NCBI RefSeq assembly: GCF_036759925.1
Contig: NZ_JAPKIB010000010.1
Location: 1-64,000 of the forward strand
Origin: Kluyvera sp036759925
GTDB taxonomy: Bacteria > Pseudomonadota > Gammaproteobacteria > Enterobacterales > Enterobacteriaceae
Direction of reading: 5' to 3'
DNA: 64,000 nucleotides
The notes beneath the pieces were generated by a model. It worked only from the letters and a program-made list of their open reading frames with translations, was not told the origin of the DNA and searched no databases. The position numbers and the translations under genes were made by a program. Positions 1-9,034 of this stretch are shown piece by piece (the stretch's first letter is position 1; the number at the start of each line of letters is the position of its first letter).

Positions 1-1300
1 CGAAGGTGCCCGCCGGAACGGTGAGGCTAAAGCTGCCGTCCTGCGCCACGCTTTGAGTCGGGATCGCTATTGCCACTTCCGGTGCGTCGTTCACGTTCAC
101 CACAAACAGGTTAAAGGTGGTATTGGCGGTGGCGTTGCCCGGGTCGGTGGCGGTGAGTTTAACGCTCAGGATACCGACATCGGCGTTGCCCGGTGTGCCG
201 GAGAAGGTATGGGTTGCTGGGTCAAAGTGCAGCCAGGTCGGCAGGGAAGAACCGTCTGCCAGGGTGGCGCTCAGGGTCAGAGTGTCGCCATCCGGGTCGC
301 TAAAGGTACCGATTGGAACGGTGAAGTTCAGGCTGCTGTCCTGCAACACGCCTTGTGCCGGGATCGGCGTGGAGACAACCGGCGCGTCATTGACGTTGAT
401 AACTGTCAGGCTAAAAGTGGTGCTGACAGAGGCATCACCGTCATTGGCGGTGACTTTGATGCTGATGCTGCCCACATCACTGTTGCCCGGTGTGCCGGTA
501 AAGGTATGGGTTGCCGGGTCAAAGTGCAGCCAGGTCGGCAGGGAAGAACCGTCTGCCAGGGTGGCACTCAGGGTCAGGGTATCGCCATCCGGGTCGACGA
601 AGGTGCCCGCCGGAACGGTGAGGCTAAAGCTGCCGTCCTGCGCCACGCTTTGAGTAGGGATCGTTATTGCCACTTCCGGTGCGTCGTTCACATTCACCAC
701 TAACAGGTTAAATATGGTGCTGACGCTGGCATTGTCCGGGTCGGTGGCGGTGAGTCTGATGTTGAGGTTGCCCACATCCGCATTGCCCGGCGTGCCGCTA
801 AAGGTGCCGGTGGTCGGGTTAAAGTGCAGCCAGGTCGGCAGGGCAGAGCCGCTCGTGAGGGTGGCACTCAGGGTCAGGGTATCGCCATCCGGGTCGCTGA
901 ATGTACCTGCCGGAACGGTAAAGCTCAGACTTTGGCCCTGCCACACGGCCTGTAGCGGGATCGGCATGCTGACCACCGGGGCATCGTTGACGTTAGTGAC
1001 CGTCAGGTTAAAGGTGGTGCTGACGCTGTTTCTGGCGGTATCGGTTGCCGTGACTTTAATGCTGAGACTACCGACATCGGCATTGTCCGGCGTGCCGGAG
1101 AACGTCCCCGTTACCGGATCGAAGTTCAGCCAGGCGGGCAGGGCGGAGCCGTCAGCGAGGGTGGCGCTTAGGGTCAGCGGGTCGCTATCCGGATCGGTAA
1201 AGGTACCCGCTGGTAAGGTAAAGCTCAGGTTGCTATTCTGCGCCACGCTTTGTGGCGGAACAGGGGTGGAAACCACCGGTGGACTGCCCGTGATAATGGT
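1..1300 (-). repeat. Tandem ~300-bp Ig/cadherin-like coding repeats
   Basis: Within the giant surface-protein gene, the NDAP-type repeat junction recurs at about 81, 381, 678, 978 and 1278, giving units of 297-300 bp (99-100 codons). Some copies are almost identical at DNA level. The first ~110 bases of the window match bases from ~598 onward with only a few substitutions, an offset of 597 bp. Bases ~181-330 match ~481-630 closely. This points to recent duplication or gene conversion, and the repeat array continues beyond the window edge. Confidence 0.85.
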
Positions 1301-4300
1301 CAGGCTGGATGTGGCGGAACTGATGGCGTCATCGTTGACGGTGACCGCTATCGTGCGGATACCGCCGGTTGGCGTGTTCGCCGTGTTGACGTACATTATC
1401 GCGCTTAGCACGGCCTGGAAGGCTTCCCGCGTGGCGCCGCCGGTGAGGGTTATCGTCTGGCCGTCGCTGATAATATTAATCCCTGCAGCGTGGGCCGCGA
1501 GGCGCGCGCTCTGCGACAGGGTCAACAATTCGCTGCCGCTATCCTGTACGCCGTTAAGCGACAGGGTCATGCTCCAGATACGGCTGTCGCCGTCGGTCTG
1601 AATAAGTGTGGCCAGCGCATCGGCAACGGGCACCCCGTTGCTGAGTCCGCTATTGACCGTGGCGGCATAATTGCTGCCTGCGCCCGTACCGCCGAGATCG
1701 ATCTGCGGAGCGGTGCCTGCGGCAAACTGCGACTCATACGCGCCGATATCGACTCCGCCCTGACGGATGCGATTCAGGCCGCGTACGTCGGTATCGCCTG
1801 TGACATAGAAGAGGTCGCCCTGGTTGATGGCATTGGCGGCGTTTGCAGCCAGGCGCGGATCGGTTGCGGTGAGCTGGTTAAGCACGTTGGTGCCGATCAG
1901 GTTATTGGTGCCAAGGACATTGAGAGTAGGGCTTGTCCCACTGCCGTAATTATTCATCACCATGGCTACGTCGGTGGCGTTAATGACCGAGTTACGTACC
2001 GTCAGGTTCCAGATTTTGGCGTTATTGAAGTAGTCAAAAATAATCCCGTGTTTTTGCCCGGTGATCGTCACGTTATTGAGGGTAATAAAGGTGTTGACCG
2101 GGTTGGCCAGGTTACCCATAAAGTCCAGCGCGGCGTTGCCCGTGCTGGTTGGGTCTGTGTAAACCGATTGATTATTGTTAACGAATGCTGTGTTAGTGAT
2201 CGACATGGACACCGTTTGCATGGTGCCAGAGACAAAGAGCCTGATGACGGCGTCACCGTTGGCGACGCCGTACAGAATATTGTCGTGAAAATTGACCCGA
2301 TCGAAATCGAAGTTAAATGTCCCGGCGCCCAGGTTGAACATATCGATAATGCCGTTACCCCAGCCATTATCGATATTGTTAGACATATCAACGTTGTAAA
2401 GGCGTAGGTTGGCACCAAACAGATTTGGCTGGAAGCCAATGACGCCCCCGCTAACCCCATTATTCTCGGTGGTGAAATTGGTCAGCGTCAGGTTCTGAAT
2501 GGCGAAGGTGATCGACGAGGTGGCTATCTGGAAACCAGAATAGCCGCCGCCGTTAAGGGTGAAGCTCTGGCCGTCAATCAGCATGGTTTGCGTTGGCGCG
2601 ATGATGGAGCTGGCGAGCGTCACGTCGGTCTGGAAAACAATACGATCGACGCCCGGCATCTGGTTGGCCCAGTAGAGCGCTTCACGCAGGCTCAGGCCGC
2701 CACCGTCGTTAACGTCATCCTGAATGGAGCCACCAAAACCGGCATCGTCGCCGGTGTCGCTGCCCGAGGTGACGTACAGTGCAGCGTTGCTGGCCAACAC
2801 GTTCACCGAGGCGCTGATGTTCACCACGGTGCTGTTATTGCTGCTGCCGCTGTCGCTGATATTCACCAGGGTCACCTGCCGGATGCCTGCTGTGACGTTC
2901 TCGTTGCTGTTGCCATAGCGCAGGCCGTCGACCAGCCCGTTAATCTGCTCGCTGCTGGCGTTCAGTTCGCTCAACACCAGGATAGCGAAATTACCCGTTC
3001 GGAAGATGGTATATTTGCCGATACCGCTCAGGGTGCCCGAATCGCCGCCGTCAAGGCTGAGATTGGTGCCGCCCACGTTAATAAATTCGCCGCTGTTGCT
3101 AAGACCTTCGACGCGCAGTGTCATTGAGCGGAAGGTCTGTCCGCTGTCGTTGGTACTGGAGATTACTCCGCTGAATAGATCCACAGAACCCGCCATACCA
3201 CCGATAAACACCGTATTACTGCCCGTCGCGCTCACGCTGGGTGCAGTGCCTGCCGAGGCGGTGGTGGCATCCATTTTGACGACGCTAACCGTATTATTGC
3301 CCGCGCTGTCTTTTGCCACCACGTAGACATCGTACATGGTGCTGGCGGCAAGGCCGCTAAGGGCCAGGCTGAAATCATAAGGCGAGGCATTCAGGAGCTG
3401 GTAGCCAGAGGCGTTCGCGAAGCCTCCGCTGGCGTTTTGCCCGGCGATAACCTGTGCTGCGGTCGGTGCGCTGGCGCCGTCCGGTACTACCACATAGTAC
3501 AAGGTGCTGGCTTCGGTCACGCTACCGCTAATAGTGAAACCGCCGGAGGTCGCGTTGCTGATAGCCGGTGCCTGGTCAAAGGTCGGGGCGATATCATCGA
3601 CAACGGTCAGGAGGACCACTTTGTCGAAGGTTGCCTGGCCGTCTGAGACCTGAAGACGCACGGAGTAGGTTCCGGCTGACATGCCAGAAGCATTAACCCG
3701 CAGGGTATCGCCGAGCAGCGTAAAGCGGGCGTTATCGGTATCGCCAGCGCCTGAAACCAGGCTGTACGTAAAGGCGCTGGAATCCACATCGGTGGCTGTC
3801 AGTGTGGCAACCACTGCGTTGCTCCCTGTGGACTGGCCGAATGCGGTGGATGATAGGGTGATCCCGGTCGGCGCGTCGTTGACCGGCACTACCGTGACCG
3901 CGCTGCTGATATTGGGGGCAACGGTGTTGTGGCTGGTGCCGGAGTCGGTCAACTGGGTCAACGTGACGACGCGCGTGGTGTTGCCTGGGTTGTCGCTGCT
4001 GTTACCGTAGGTGATGCCGGAGAGCAGGCTGCTCATATCGGCATTGCTCAGCGTGGCTCCGCTCAGGGTGATGGTGGCAATTCCCCCGCTCAGGCTGACG
4101 CTGGCGGTGCCGTAGCTGCCGCCCAGCAAAATGCTGTTGCCGTTACTCAGGGCGACGTTCACGCCATGAATAGTCAGGTATTCGGTGTTTGCCGACACGT
4201 TGCTGACGGTGAGCAGTGCGCCGGTGAAGGTCTGCCCGGTGTCGTGGGTATCGGCGGTGACGCCGCTGAACAGACCCACTGCCGCACCGTTTTCGGTGAA

Positions 4301-5584
4301 GGTCGGATTGCTGGCCGTGCCGCTCACCGTCGGGGCAGTGTCTTGTACCGTATTGGTCGAGGTAAAATGCCAGACCATCACGCCATCGCCGCTGGTTTCA
4401 TCCGTGTTTATATGGAAGCTAATCGTTTTGTCGTTGCCGTTGACGCTGGCTGAGATATCCGCTGCGCTGGTAGTCCCGGCGTTATCTTTAGTGATTGACG
4501 TAATCGCATCCAGGGTGCTGCCTGAAAAGTTGAGCTGAAAACCGGTCAAGCCGGTGTATGCTGCTACCCCGTCACGCATCGTCATGGTGATGGTCGATGT
4601 AGTGGGATCGATATCGACATACCACAACGAGGTGTCTGTATCTGGCATCAGATCCAAAAACACTTCGACACCCGCCCCAACCGGGCTGGTGGAGTAACTG
4701 ATACCGTTAAGCACATACTCGACGTTGGTATCGCTGACATCCAGCAGATGCTGATAGCCGTCAACATGTAGTGCCGCGGCTTCAATGCTGCCGGTATGGC
4801 TTTCCAGCGTCCAGTCGCCGCCCTGCGCGCTGTCGCCGGTGAGATCGCTGGAGGCGGCGATATCCGCCCCGGTCAGCTGTGCTAACAGAGAGACAAAGCT
4901 TTGCCCGGTGTTTTCTGCTACATCGCAGCCGTAGAGCAGCAGATCGCCGGATTCGGTCAGGGCTGAGCCGAGCGTGGCCAGGTCGGCGGCGCGCGTCGTG
5001 GCAGTGGCGCTGTTCAGCATCAGCGTACCCAACTGCACTTCCCCTTCTCCGCCGTGGCTCAGGATATGAATGGCGTCATAGCCGCTGTGGCTCTGCGCCC
5101 ATTGAACGAGCTGGCTGAGACCATCTTTGCTGCCGTCAAATAGCTCAACTTCAATGCCTGCCGGAACGTTGTCCACCAGGGTTTTATAATCGGTCAGTGA
5201 GGTGTCGATAAACACCACTTCTTTACGCGTGCTCTCTCCGGCTGCCGTGATATCGCTGGCGGCATGGGTATCACTGTCGGTGTGGTTGTCTGTCGTGCCC
5301 TGCGTTTTCTGGTTGTCCTGGCTTTCCGTGTGCTGGGTCTGGGTGCCGTCCCCGGCATGGGCGCTGTCGCTGTTGGCCACGGTCGTCGTGGCGCTGGCCG
5401 CAGTGGCGGCAGCATCGGCGGTTGGTTGGGCATTCTCAGCCTGGTTGACCGTGGCGGCGATTGCACCATCAAACATCATGCGCGCTTCAAGCGCGAAACC
5501 GATCGGGGCAGGCGAGGCGCTTGGCTGGGCGCTGCGGGCCTCATCGCTGTTTCTGTGTGTTTGTAACAAATGGCGCCATAACAT
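1..5584 (-). CDS. Giant DUF4347 / LEPR-motif Ig-like repeat surface protein (C-terminus outside window)
   Basis: The minus-strand frame is open from an ATG at 5584 (GGAG 10 bases upstream) to the window edge: 1,861 codons with no stop, so the gene is 3'-partial. The N-terminus has no classical signal peptide but carries ALEARMMFDGA, matching the LEPR-xLF motif of large secreted repeat proteins. Residues ~100-260 (VVFIDTSL, HILSHGGEGEVQLG, LLYGCDVAENTG) are a DUF4347 domain. The middle contains LSLREALYWAN, a CSLREA-like motif, followed by a stretch resembling a right-handed beta helix. The last ~430 residues are ~100-residue He_PIG/cadherin-like repeats (TLSATLADGS, FSGTPGNADVG, VNDAPEV). It is probably a very large exported adhesin or biofilm protein. 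The upstream adaptor/metalloprotease operon is the likely export partner, by analogy with such loci. Its exact ligand and function are unknown. Confidence 0.85.
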   Translation of the reverse strand, partial: MLWRHLLQTHRNSDEARSAQPSASPAPIGFALEARMMFDGAIAATVNQAENAQPTADAAATAASATTTVANSDSAHAGDGTQTQHTESQDNQKTQGTTDNHTDSDTHAASDITAAGESTRKEVVFIDTSLTDYKTLVDNVPAGIEVELFDGSKDGLSQLVQWAQSHSGYDAIHILSHGGEGEVQLGTLMLNSATATTRAADLATLGSALTESGDLLLYGCDVAENTGQSFVSLLAQLTGADIAASSDLTGDSAQGGDWTLESHTGSIEAAALHVDGYQHLLDVSDTNVEYVLNGISYSTSPVGAGVEVFLDLMPDTDTSLWYVDIDPTTSTITMTMRDGVAAYTGLTGFQLNFSGSTLDAITSITKDNAGTTSAADISASVNGNDKTISFHINTDETSGDGVMVWHFTSTNTVQDTAPTVSGTASNPTFTENGAAVGLFSGVTADTHDTGQTFTGALLTVSNVSANTEYLTIHGVNVALSNGNSILLGGSYGTASVSLSGGIATITLSGATLSNADMSSLLSGITYGNSSDNPGNTTRVVTLTQLTDSGTSHNTVAPNISSAVTVVPVNDAPTGITLSSTAFGQSTGSNAVVATLTATDVDSSAFTYSLVSGAGDTDNARFTLLGDTLRVNASGMSAGTYSVRLQVSDGQATFDKVVLLTVVDDIAPTFDQAPAISNATSGGFTISGSVTEASTLYYVVVPDGASAPTAAQVIAGQNASGGFANASGYQLLNASPYDFSLALSGLAASTMYDVYVVAKDSAGNNTVSVVKMDATTASAGTAPSVSATGSNTVFIGGMAGSVDLFSGVISSTNDSGQTFRSMTLRVEGLSNSGEFINVGGTNLSLDGGDSGTLSGIGKYTIFRTGNFAILVLSELNASSEQINGLVDGLRYGNSNENVTAGIRQVTLVNISDSGSSNNSTVVNISASVNVLASNAALYVTSGSDTGDDAGFGGSIQDDVNDGGGLSLREALYWANQMPGVDRIVFQTDVTLASSIIAPTQTMLIDGQSFTLNGGGYSGFQIATSSITFAIQNLTLTNFTTENNGVSGGVIGFQPNLFGANLRLYNVDMSNNIDNGWGNGIIDMFNLGAGTFNFDFDRVNFHDNILYGVANGDAVIRLFVSGTMQTVSMSITNTAFVNNNQSVYTDPTSTGNAALDFMGNLANPVNTFITLNNVTITGQKHGIIFDYFNNAKIWNLTVRNSVINATDVAMVMNNYGSGTSPTLNVLGTNNLIGTNVLNQLTATDPRLAANAANAINQGDLFYVTGDTDVRGLNRIRQGGVDIGAYESQFAAGTAPQIDLGGTGAGSNYAATVNSGLSNGVPVADALATLIQTDGDSRIWSMTLSLNGVQDSGSELLTLSQSARLAAHAAGINIISDGQTITLTGGATREAFQAVLSAIMYVNTANTPTGGIRTIAVTVNDDAISSATSSLTIITGSPPVVSTPVPPQSVAQNSNLSFTLPAGTFTDPDSDPLTLSATLADGSALPAWLNFDPVTGTFSGTPDNADVGSLSIKVTATDTARNSVSTTFNLTVTNVNDAPVVSMPIPLQAVWQGQSLSFTVPAGTFSDPDGDTLTLSATLTSGSALPTWLHFNPTTGTFSGTPGNADVGNLNIRLTATDPDNASVSTIFNLLVVNVNDAPEVAITIPTQSVAQDGSFSLTVPAGTFVDPDGDTLTLSATLADGSSLPTWLHFDPATHTFTGTPGNSDVGSISIKVTANDGDASVSTTFSLTVINVNDAPVVSTPIPAQGVLQDSSLNFTVPIGTFSDPDGDTLTLSATLADGSSLPTWLHFDPATHTFSGTPGNADVGILSVKLTATDPGNATANTTFNLFVVNVNDAPEVAIAIPTQSVAQDGSFSLTVPAGTF

Positions 5585-5794
5585 AATGGGTACTCCAGAA
5601 AATCAACGAGTTATCAAAAAGGCCCGCGCTGTAATACGGAGGGACTGCAAAAGTGATGCGACGAAATGGTAATTAAATAATTGCGAAATAATTGCTTTGT
5701 TTTCTATATGTAAAATTAAGTCAAAATAATAGTGTTTGTAATGTTAATTTCATGCATCTAATAAAAAAGTATGAGTTCTGCTTCTGATTTCAGA

Positions 5795-5825
5795 TAAGGC
5801 CACCATTTCACGCACTGGTGGCCTG
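5795..5825 (-). terminator. Hairpin downstream of tail-collar gene
   Basis: Nine-base arms AGGCCACCA/TGGTGGCCT flank a 10-base loop just past the stop codon. The T-tract is weak, so this is a stem-loop with only possible terminator function. Confidence 0.4.
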
Positions 5826-5834
5826 TAATAAGCA

Positions 5835-6638
5835 TTATGGGCGCGAGGGGTAAAGGCCGTTCGCCGCGATACAAGCAGTCAGACCAATCGCCGGATCGCG
5901 TACTGAAAATGCCTGCCCACCCCCGGTTACACCAATCTGGGTTTCCGGCACCTTAAAGGAGAACGATGGGATGGTCGGGGTACCGGTGACGCTGACATCC
6001 GCAGGCAGGGTGGAACCCGACGCAGGTTTGCCCTGCACATACGGGCCTTTGAAGGTGGCATTTTGTGCCGCCAGCCCTACAGGCACCGTTGCGCTGATCG
6101 CCGAGAGGTAGTTGGCGCCTACAGTGGGTGCCGCTCCGCCCGATGCTGGCGTGGTGGTGGCAAGCGGTAGGCTGGCGGTAATCGACTGATTCCCCGTTAT
6201 TTCAGGAATCGTGACGTTATTATTTGTGGGCTGAACGGTGGTGACCGGATGGTTATGGGGAGCTAGGTTACTGACGGTTAATGTCGCGGTTTCCGCACCA
6301 GGTTTCTGACCAAGAATGATGGTGCTTAGCCCCGGTCCTTGCCCGGTGCCGATAGCGCTTCTGCCTCGCAAGTCAGGCAGGTAAAACGCGGTAGCGGTTG
6401 CCGGGCCGTAATTAGAACCCAGCAAGGAGTAGAGCGCCTGATTCACATTAATATTTACTGACCGCCCATCTGCTGGCAAATAGCCTATCGGGCAGAAGTT
6501 TGCCGCGGTGTAGCAGATGGACCCTATATAAGTACTGTCAACTTCGGTACAGGCTGCGGCATTTTCAGCATGGAAGATAACAAAAGCAAAAGACGCGGCC
6601 AGTGCGGATTTAACGAATAACGACGAGGTATTTTGCAT
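5835..6638 (-). CDS. Secreted tail-collar-fold protein
   Basis: The protein has 267 residues from an ATG at 6638, chosen because AAGGAT lies 8 bases upstream; an in-frame start 8 codons earlier has no such site. It begins with a Sec-type signal peptide (MQNTSSLFVKSALAASFAFV, cut near NAAA). The mature part has the phage tail-collar / microcystin-dependent-protein signature: a G-x-I-x-Y start, FCPIGYLPADGR, NQALYSLLGSNYG, FYLPDLRGRSAIGTG and LGQKPGAETATL followed by APHNHP. Tail-collar domains occur in phage fibres but also in free-standing secreted bacterial proteins. There are no other phage genes nearby. It lies between the export operon and the giant surface-protein gene in the same orientation, so a surface or extracellular role linked to that locus is plausible but inferred. 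A hairpin at ~5795-5825 (AGGCCACCA arms) follows the stop and may end its transcript. Confidence 0.75.
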   Translation of the reverse strand: MQNTSSLFVKSALAASFAFVIFHAENAAACTEVDSTYIGSICYTAANFCPIGYLPADGRSVNINVNQALYSLLGSNYGPATATAFYLPDLRGRSAIGTGQGPGLSTIILGQKPGAETATLTVSNLAPHNHPVTTVQPTNNNVTIPEITGNQSITASLPLATTTPASGGAAPTVGANYLSAISATVPVGLAAQNATFKGPYVQGKPASGSTLPADVSVTGTPTIPSFSFKVPETQIGVTGGGQAFSVRDPAIGLTACIAANGLYPSRP

Positions 6639-6928
6639 ATTGATTATCCTTGTAATAAACACGGTTTGAGATGAGAAAACACGGATGTAAAAAATCTAGC
6701 TGTACTCTTGTTTTTTTAATGCAGTAATAAAGTGGCAAAAAACCGTTATATAAAAACCATAGACCCAGGATCTTTAACTTGAAACCAGATGGCTGAAAAA
6801 TAATTCGATGAAATTAAAAGGAAATATCGTGATGTTTATATCCGCTAATTAACTATTTAGCAGGGGTTACTTATTCTCATTTTATTTGGGATAAATAATC
6901 CCGGCTATAAAATATATTCTGATGGGAA

Positions 6929-9034
6929 TCAGAACCCGCTCTCGCGTATTCCCAGCGCCGCAATACGTCTCCATATTGCCCTGACGAACGATTCATTATC
7001 GCCGTCCAGAATCACGCTACCGCGCAGAGGCTGCTGCGGGATCTGGCTGTCTGCCGCCAGCGTAAAGCGCACGCTGTACTGTGCCTGCACCGGCTGCGCT
7101 AACTGCTGGCTGTCGCGACGCACGGCAATAGGACCGTGGCGATCGGAGGCCAGCATCTCCTGCTGCAAAGAGGCGCTGCCGGTCGGGGCAATCGACAGCA
7201 GGCTAACGTGCTGGCGTGGATACGCCGGGTCGTCGGAGATAAACACACCTTCCATGCCCGCGCGGGCCTGCGCCAGATTATCTTCTGGAATATAACCCAC
7301 CACGCGCCCCAGAGTGGGCTCCACCACGCGCAGCAGCGGCGTATCGGCGGAGACCCAGCGGCCTGGCGTCATATCACGGGCAATATCCCGCACGATACCC
7401 GCCTGCGGCGCACGCAGAGACAACTGCTGTTGCTGGGACGCCAGACCGCGATAGCGTGCCAGCGACTCGGCCAGCTGCCGGTCGAAGACCTGGGTTTCGC
7501 TGGCGGTTTCTTGCCGTGCGGCGCCGCGTCGCAGCTGCTGTTGCAGCAAGGCGATGCGCTGGTGTTCAATGTCGAGGCGATAATCCACATCGCTGGAGGT
7601 CAGTTCCAGCAGAATATCCCCGGCCTTAACCTGCTGCCCGTCTTTGACGTGCAGGGTTTTCACCTGGGCGGCCAGCGGCGAATAGAGCGTACTGACGCTG
7701 GCGGCTTCCAGCACCGCCGGAATGCGCACGCTACCACGCCACGGGAAGAACAGAACAAACAGCAGCACCACGAATAACAGGGCTGTGCGGAGCAGTTTTG
7801 CAGGATGTATGGCAGAGCGCATAGACCACCAGGTAACCATTTCTTTTACGACAGGCATCGCGATAAACCAGATGATTTCGACCAGCATCAGACCGATGCC
7901 AACCACTTTGATAAAGAAGTGATAGACCACCAGGGCGATGCCGAAGAACAGGAAGAAGCGCCAGATCCACGAGGCGTATCCCCAGATAAGCAGTTTGCGC
8001 TTCATCATGGGTGACCAGGTTTCCGGCGGCGGATGACCGTAACCAAACAGCATCTCCCGCAGCCGCCAGCGACACAGGGCGTAAGCGCGTTCTTGCAGGT
8101 TCTCCACCCGCCAGAAATCGCTCAGCAGGAAGTAGCCATCAAAGCGCATCAGCGGGTTGAGGTTGACGGCCAGCGTCGTTATCCACGTGGCGCTGGAGAG
8201 CATAAAGGCCGCCGTGCGCAAAGGTCCGTCTGGCAACAGCGTCCACACCAGCAGCGCGATAACTGCCAGCAGTATCTCGGCCAGAATGCCGCCTGCGCCA
8301 ATCAGCAGTCGCGAGCGGCGGCTTTTGAGCTTCCACGCGTCGCTGACATCGGTATAGAACAGCGGGAAGAGCACGATAAAGGCCACCCCCATGCTCTGCA
8401 CCCGGCAGCCCGCGCGCTTGGCCATAAAGGCATGGCCAAGTTCATGAATAAATTTGGCAATGACCAGCGACACGCCGAACACCGCCATCCCTTGCAGGCT
8501 GAACAGGTGCGGGAACGAGTGGCTGTAACGCACCCAGTCGCGGCTGACCAGAAACAGCCCTAGCGCCAGGATCAGTGGGAAGACCACCATCAGCAGCGGC
8601 GTGCCGTAGCGCTTAAGCCAGGGCCAGCAGCGGTTGAGAATGGGGTCGGGTCGCCAGAGTGGGATACGGAAAAACAGATACTGGTGTAGCACCTTCTTCC
8701 ACAAGCTGGTGCGCATGGCGCGGGCTTTGCCGAGATAACGCTGGCGCTGTTCGGCGTCGCCCGAGGTCACCAGATCGTGCTGGCGTAAAAACTGCAGCAA
8801 CTGTTCCAGCTCTTTGACCTGCAACGGCAGCCCCGGCTCCTGGTTGGCCGCCGCGAGGATCTGTTGCGGCAGGCGTAGCGACCAGTGACGCAGCAGGCGA
8901 ATGGCCGTGGGCGTCAGGGTGAAATAGCGCCCCGTGAGCGGGTCCGATAGCACCCATTGCGGCGCACCGTTAATGCCTGCGGCAGATTCTGCCACCTGGA
9001 GATCGGAGCGCAGCGCCGGTAACAGCGTGTTCAT
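6929..9034 (-). CDS. M50 zinc metalloprotease-HlyD adaptor fusion
   Basis: This 701-residue membrane protein has three parts. Residues ~25-90 (LSDPLTGRYFTL and following) form a small PqqD-like/winged-helix region. Residues ~145-420 are a multi-pass M50 (site-2 protease type) domain with the zinc motif HELGH at 197-201 and the partner motif NPLMRFDG at 293-300. After a membrane helix near 415-430 comes a HlyD-like periplasmic part with a lipoyl/barrel-sandwich segment (LYSPLAAQVKTLHVKDG, then VKAGDILLEL). The start overlaps the stop of the upstream GAF-HlyD gene by 4 bases, indicating translational coupling. Such putative peptide zinc metalloproteases occur beside HlyD adaptors and giant repeat proteins. 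A role in processing or exporting the giant protein encoded downstream is inferred from context. No ABC ATPase or TolC gene is visible inside the window. Confidence 0.8.
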   Translation of the reverse strand: MNTLLPALRSDLQVAESAAGINGAPQWVLSDPLTGRYFTLTPTAIRLLRHWSLRLPQQILAAANQEPGLPLQVKELEQLLQFLRQHDLVTSGDAEQRQRYLGKARAMRTSLWKKVLHQYLFFRIPLWRPDPILNRCWPWLKRYGTPLLMVVFPLILALGLFLVSRDWVRYSHSFPHLFSLQGMAVFGVSLVIAKFIHELGHAFMAKRAGCRVQSMGVAFIVLFPLFYTDVSDAWKLKSRRSRLLIGAGGILAEILLAVIALLVWTLLPDGPLRTAAFMLSSATWITTLAVNLNPLMRFDGYFLLSDFWRVENLQERAYALCRWRLREMLFGYGHPPPETWSPMMKRKLLIWGYASWIWRFFLFFGIALVVYHFFIKVVGIGLMLVEIIWFIAMPVVKEMVTWWSMRSAIHPAKLLRTALLFVVLLFVLFFPWRGSVRIPAVLEAASVSTLYSPLAAQVKTLHVKDGQQVKAGDILLELTSSDVDYRLDIEHQRIALLQQQLRRGAARQETASETQVFDRQLAESLARYRGLASQQQQLSLRAPQAGIVRDIARDMTPGRWVSADTPLLRVVEPTLGRVVGYIPEDNLAQARAGMEGVFISDDPAYPRQHVSLLSIAPTGSASLQQEMLASDRHGPIAVRRDSQQLAQPVQAQYSVRFTLAADSQIPQQPLRGSVILDGDNESFVRAIWRRIAALGIRESGF

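Noticed and set aside
1..1300. Regular repeats that might be taken for a CRISPR array
   Set aside because: The ~300-bp period, coding content and protein-level repeat structure are those of Ig-like domains; no short repeats with unique spacers or cas genes are present.
53..5672. Several plus-strand open frames of 60-305 codons across the first 5.6 kb
   Set aside because: They are antisense shadows of the single long minus-strand repeat-protein gene; they lack ribosome sites and domain features.
5835..6638. Tail-collar gene as evidence for a prophage
   Set aside because: It has a signal peptide and there are no integrase, capsid, terminase or lysis genes anywhere in the window.
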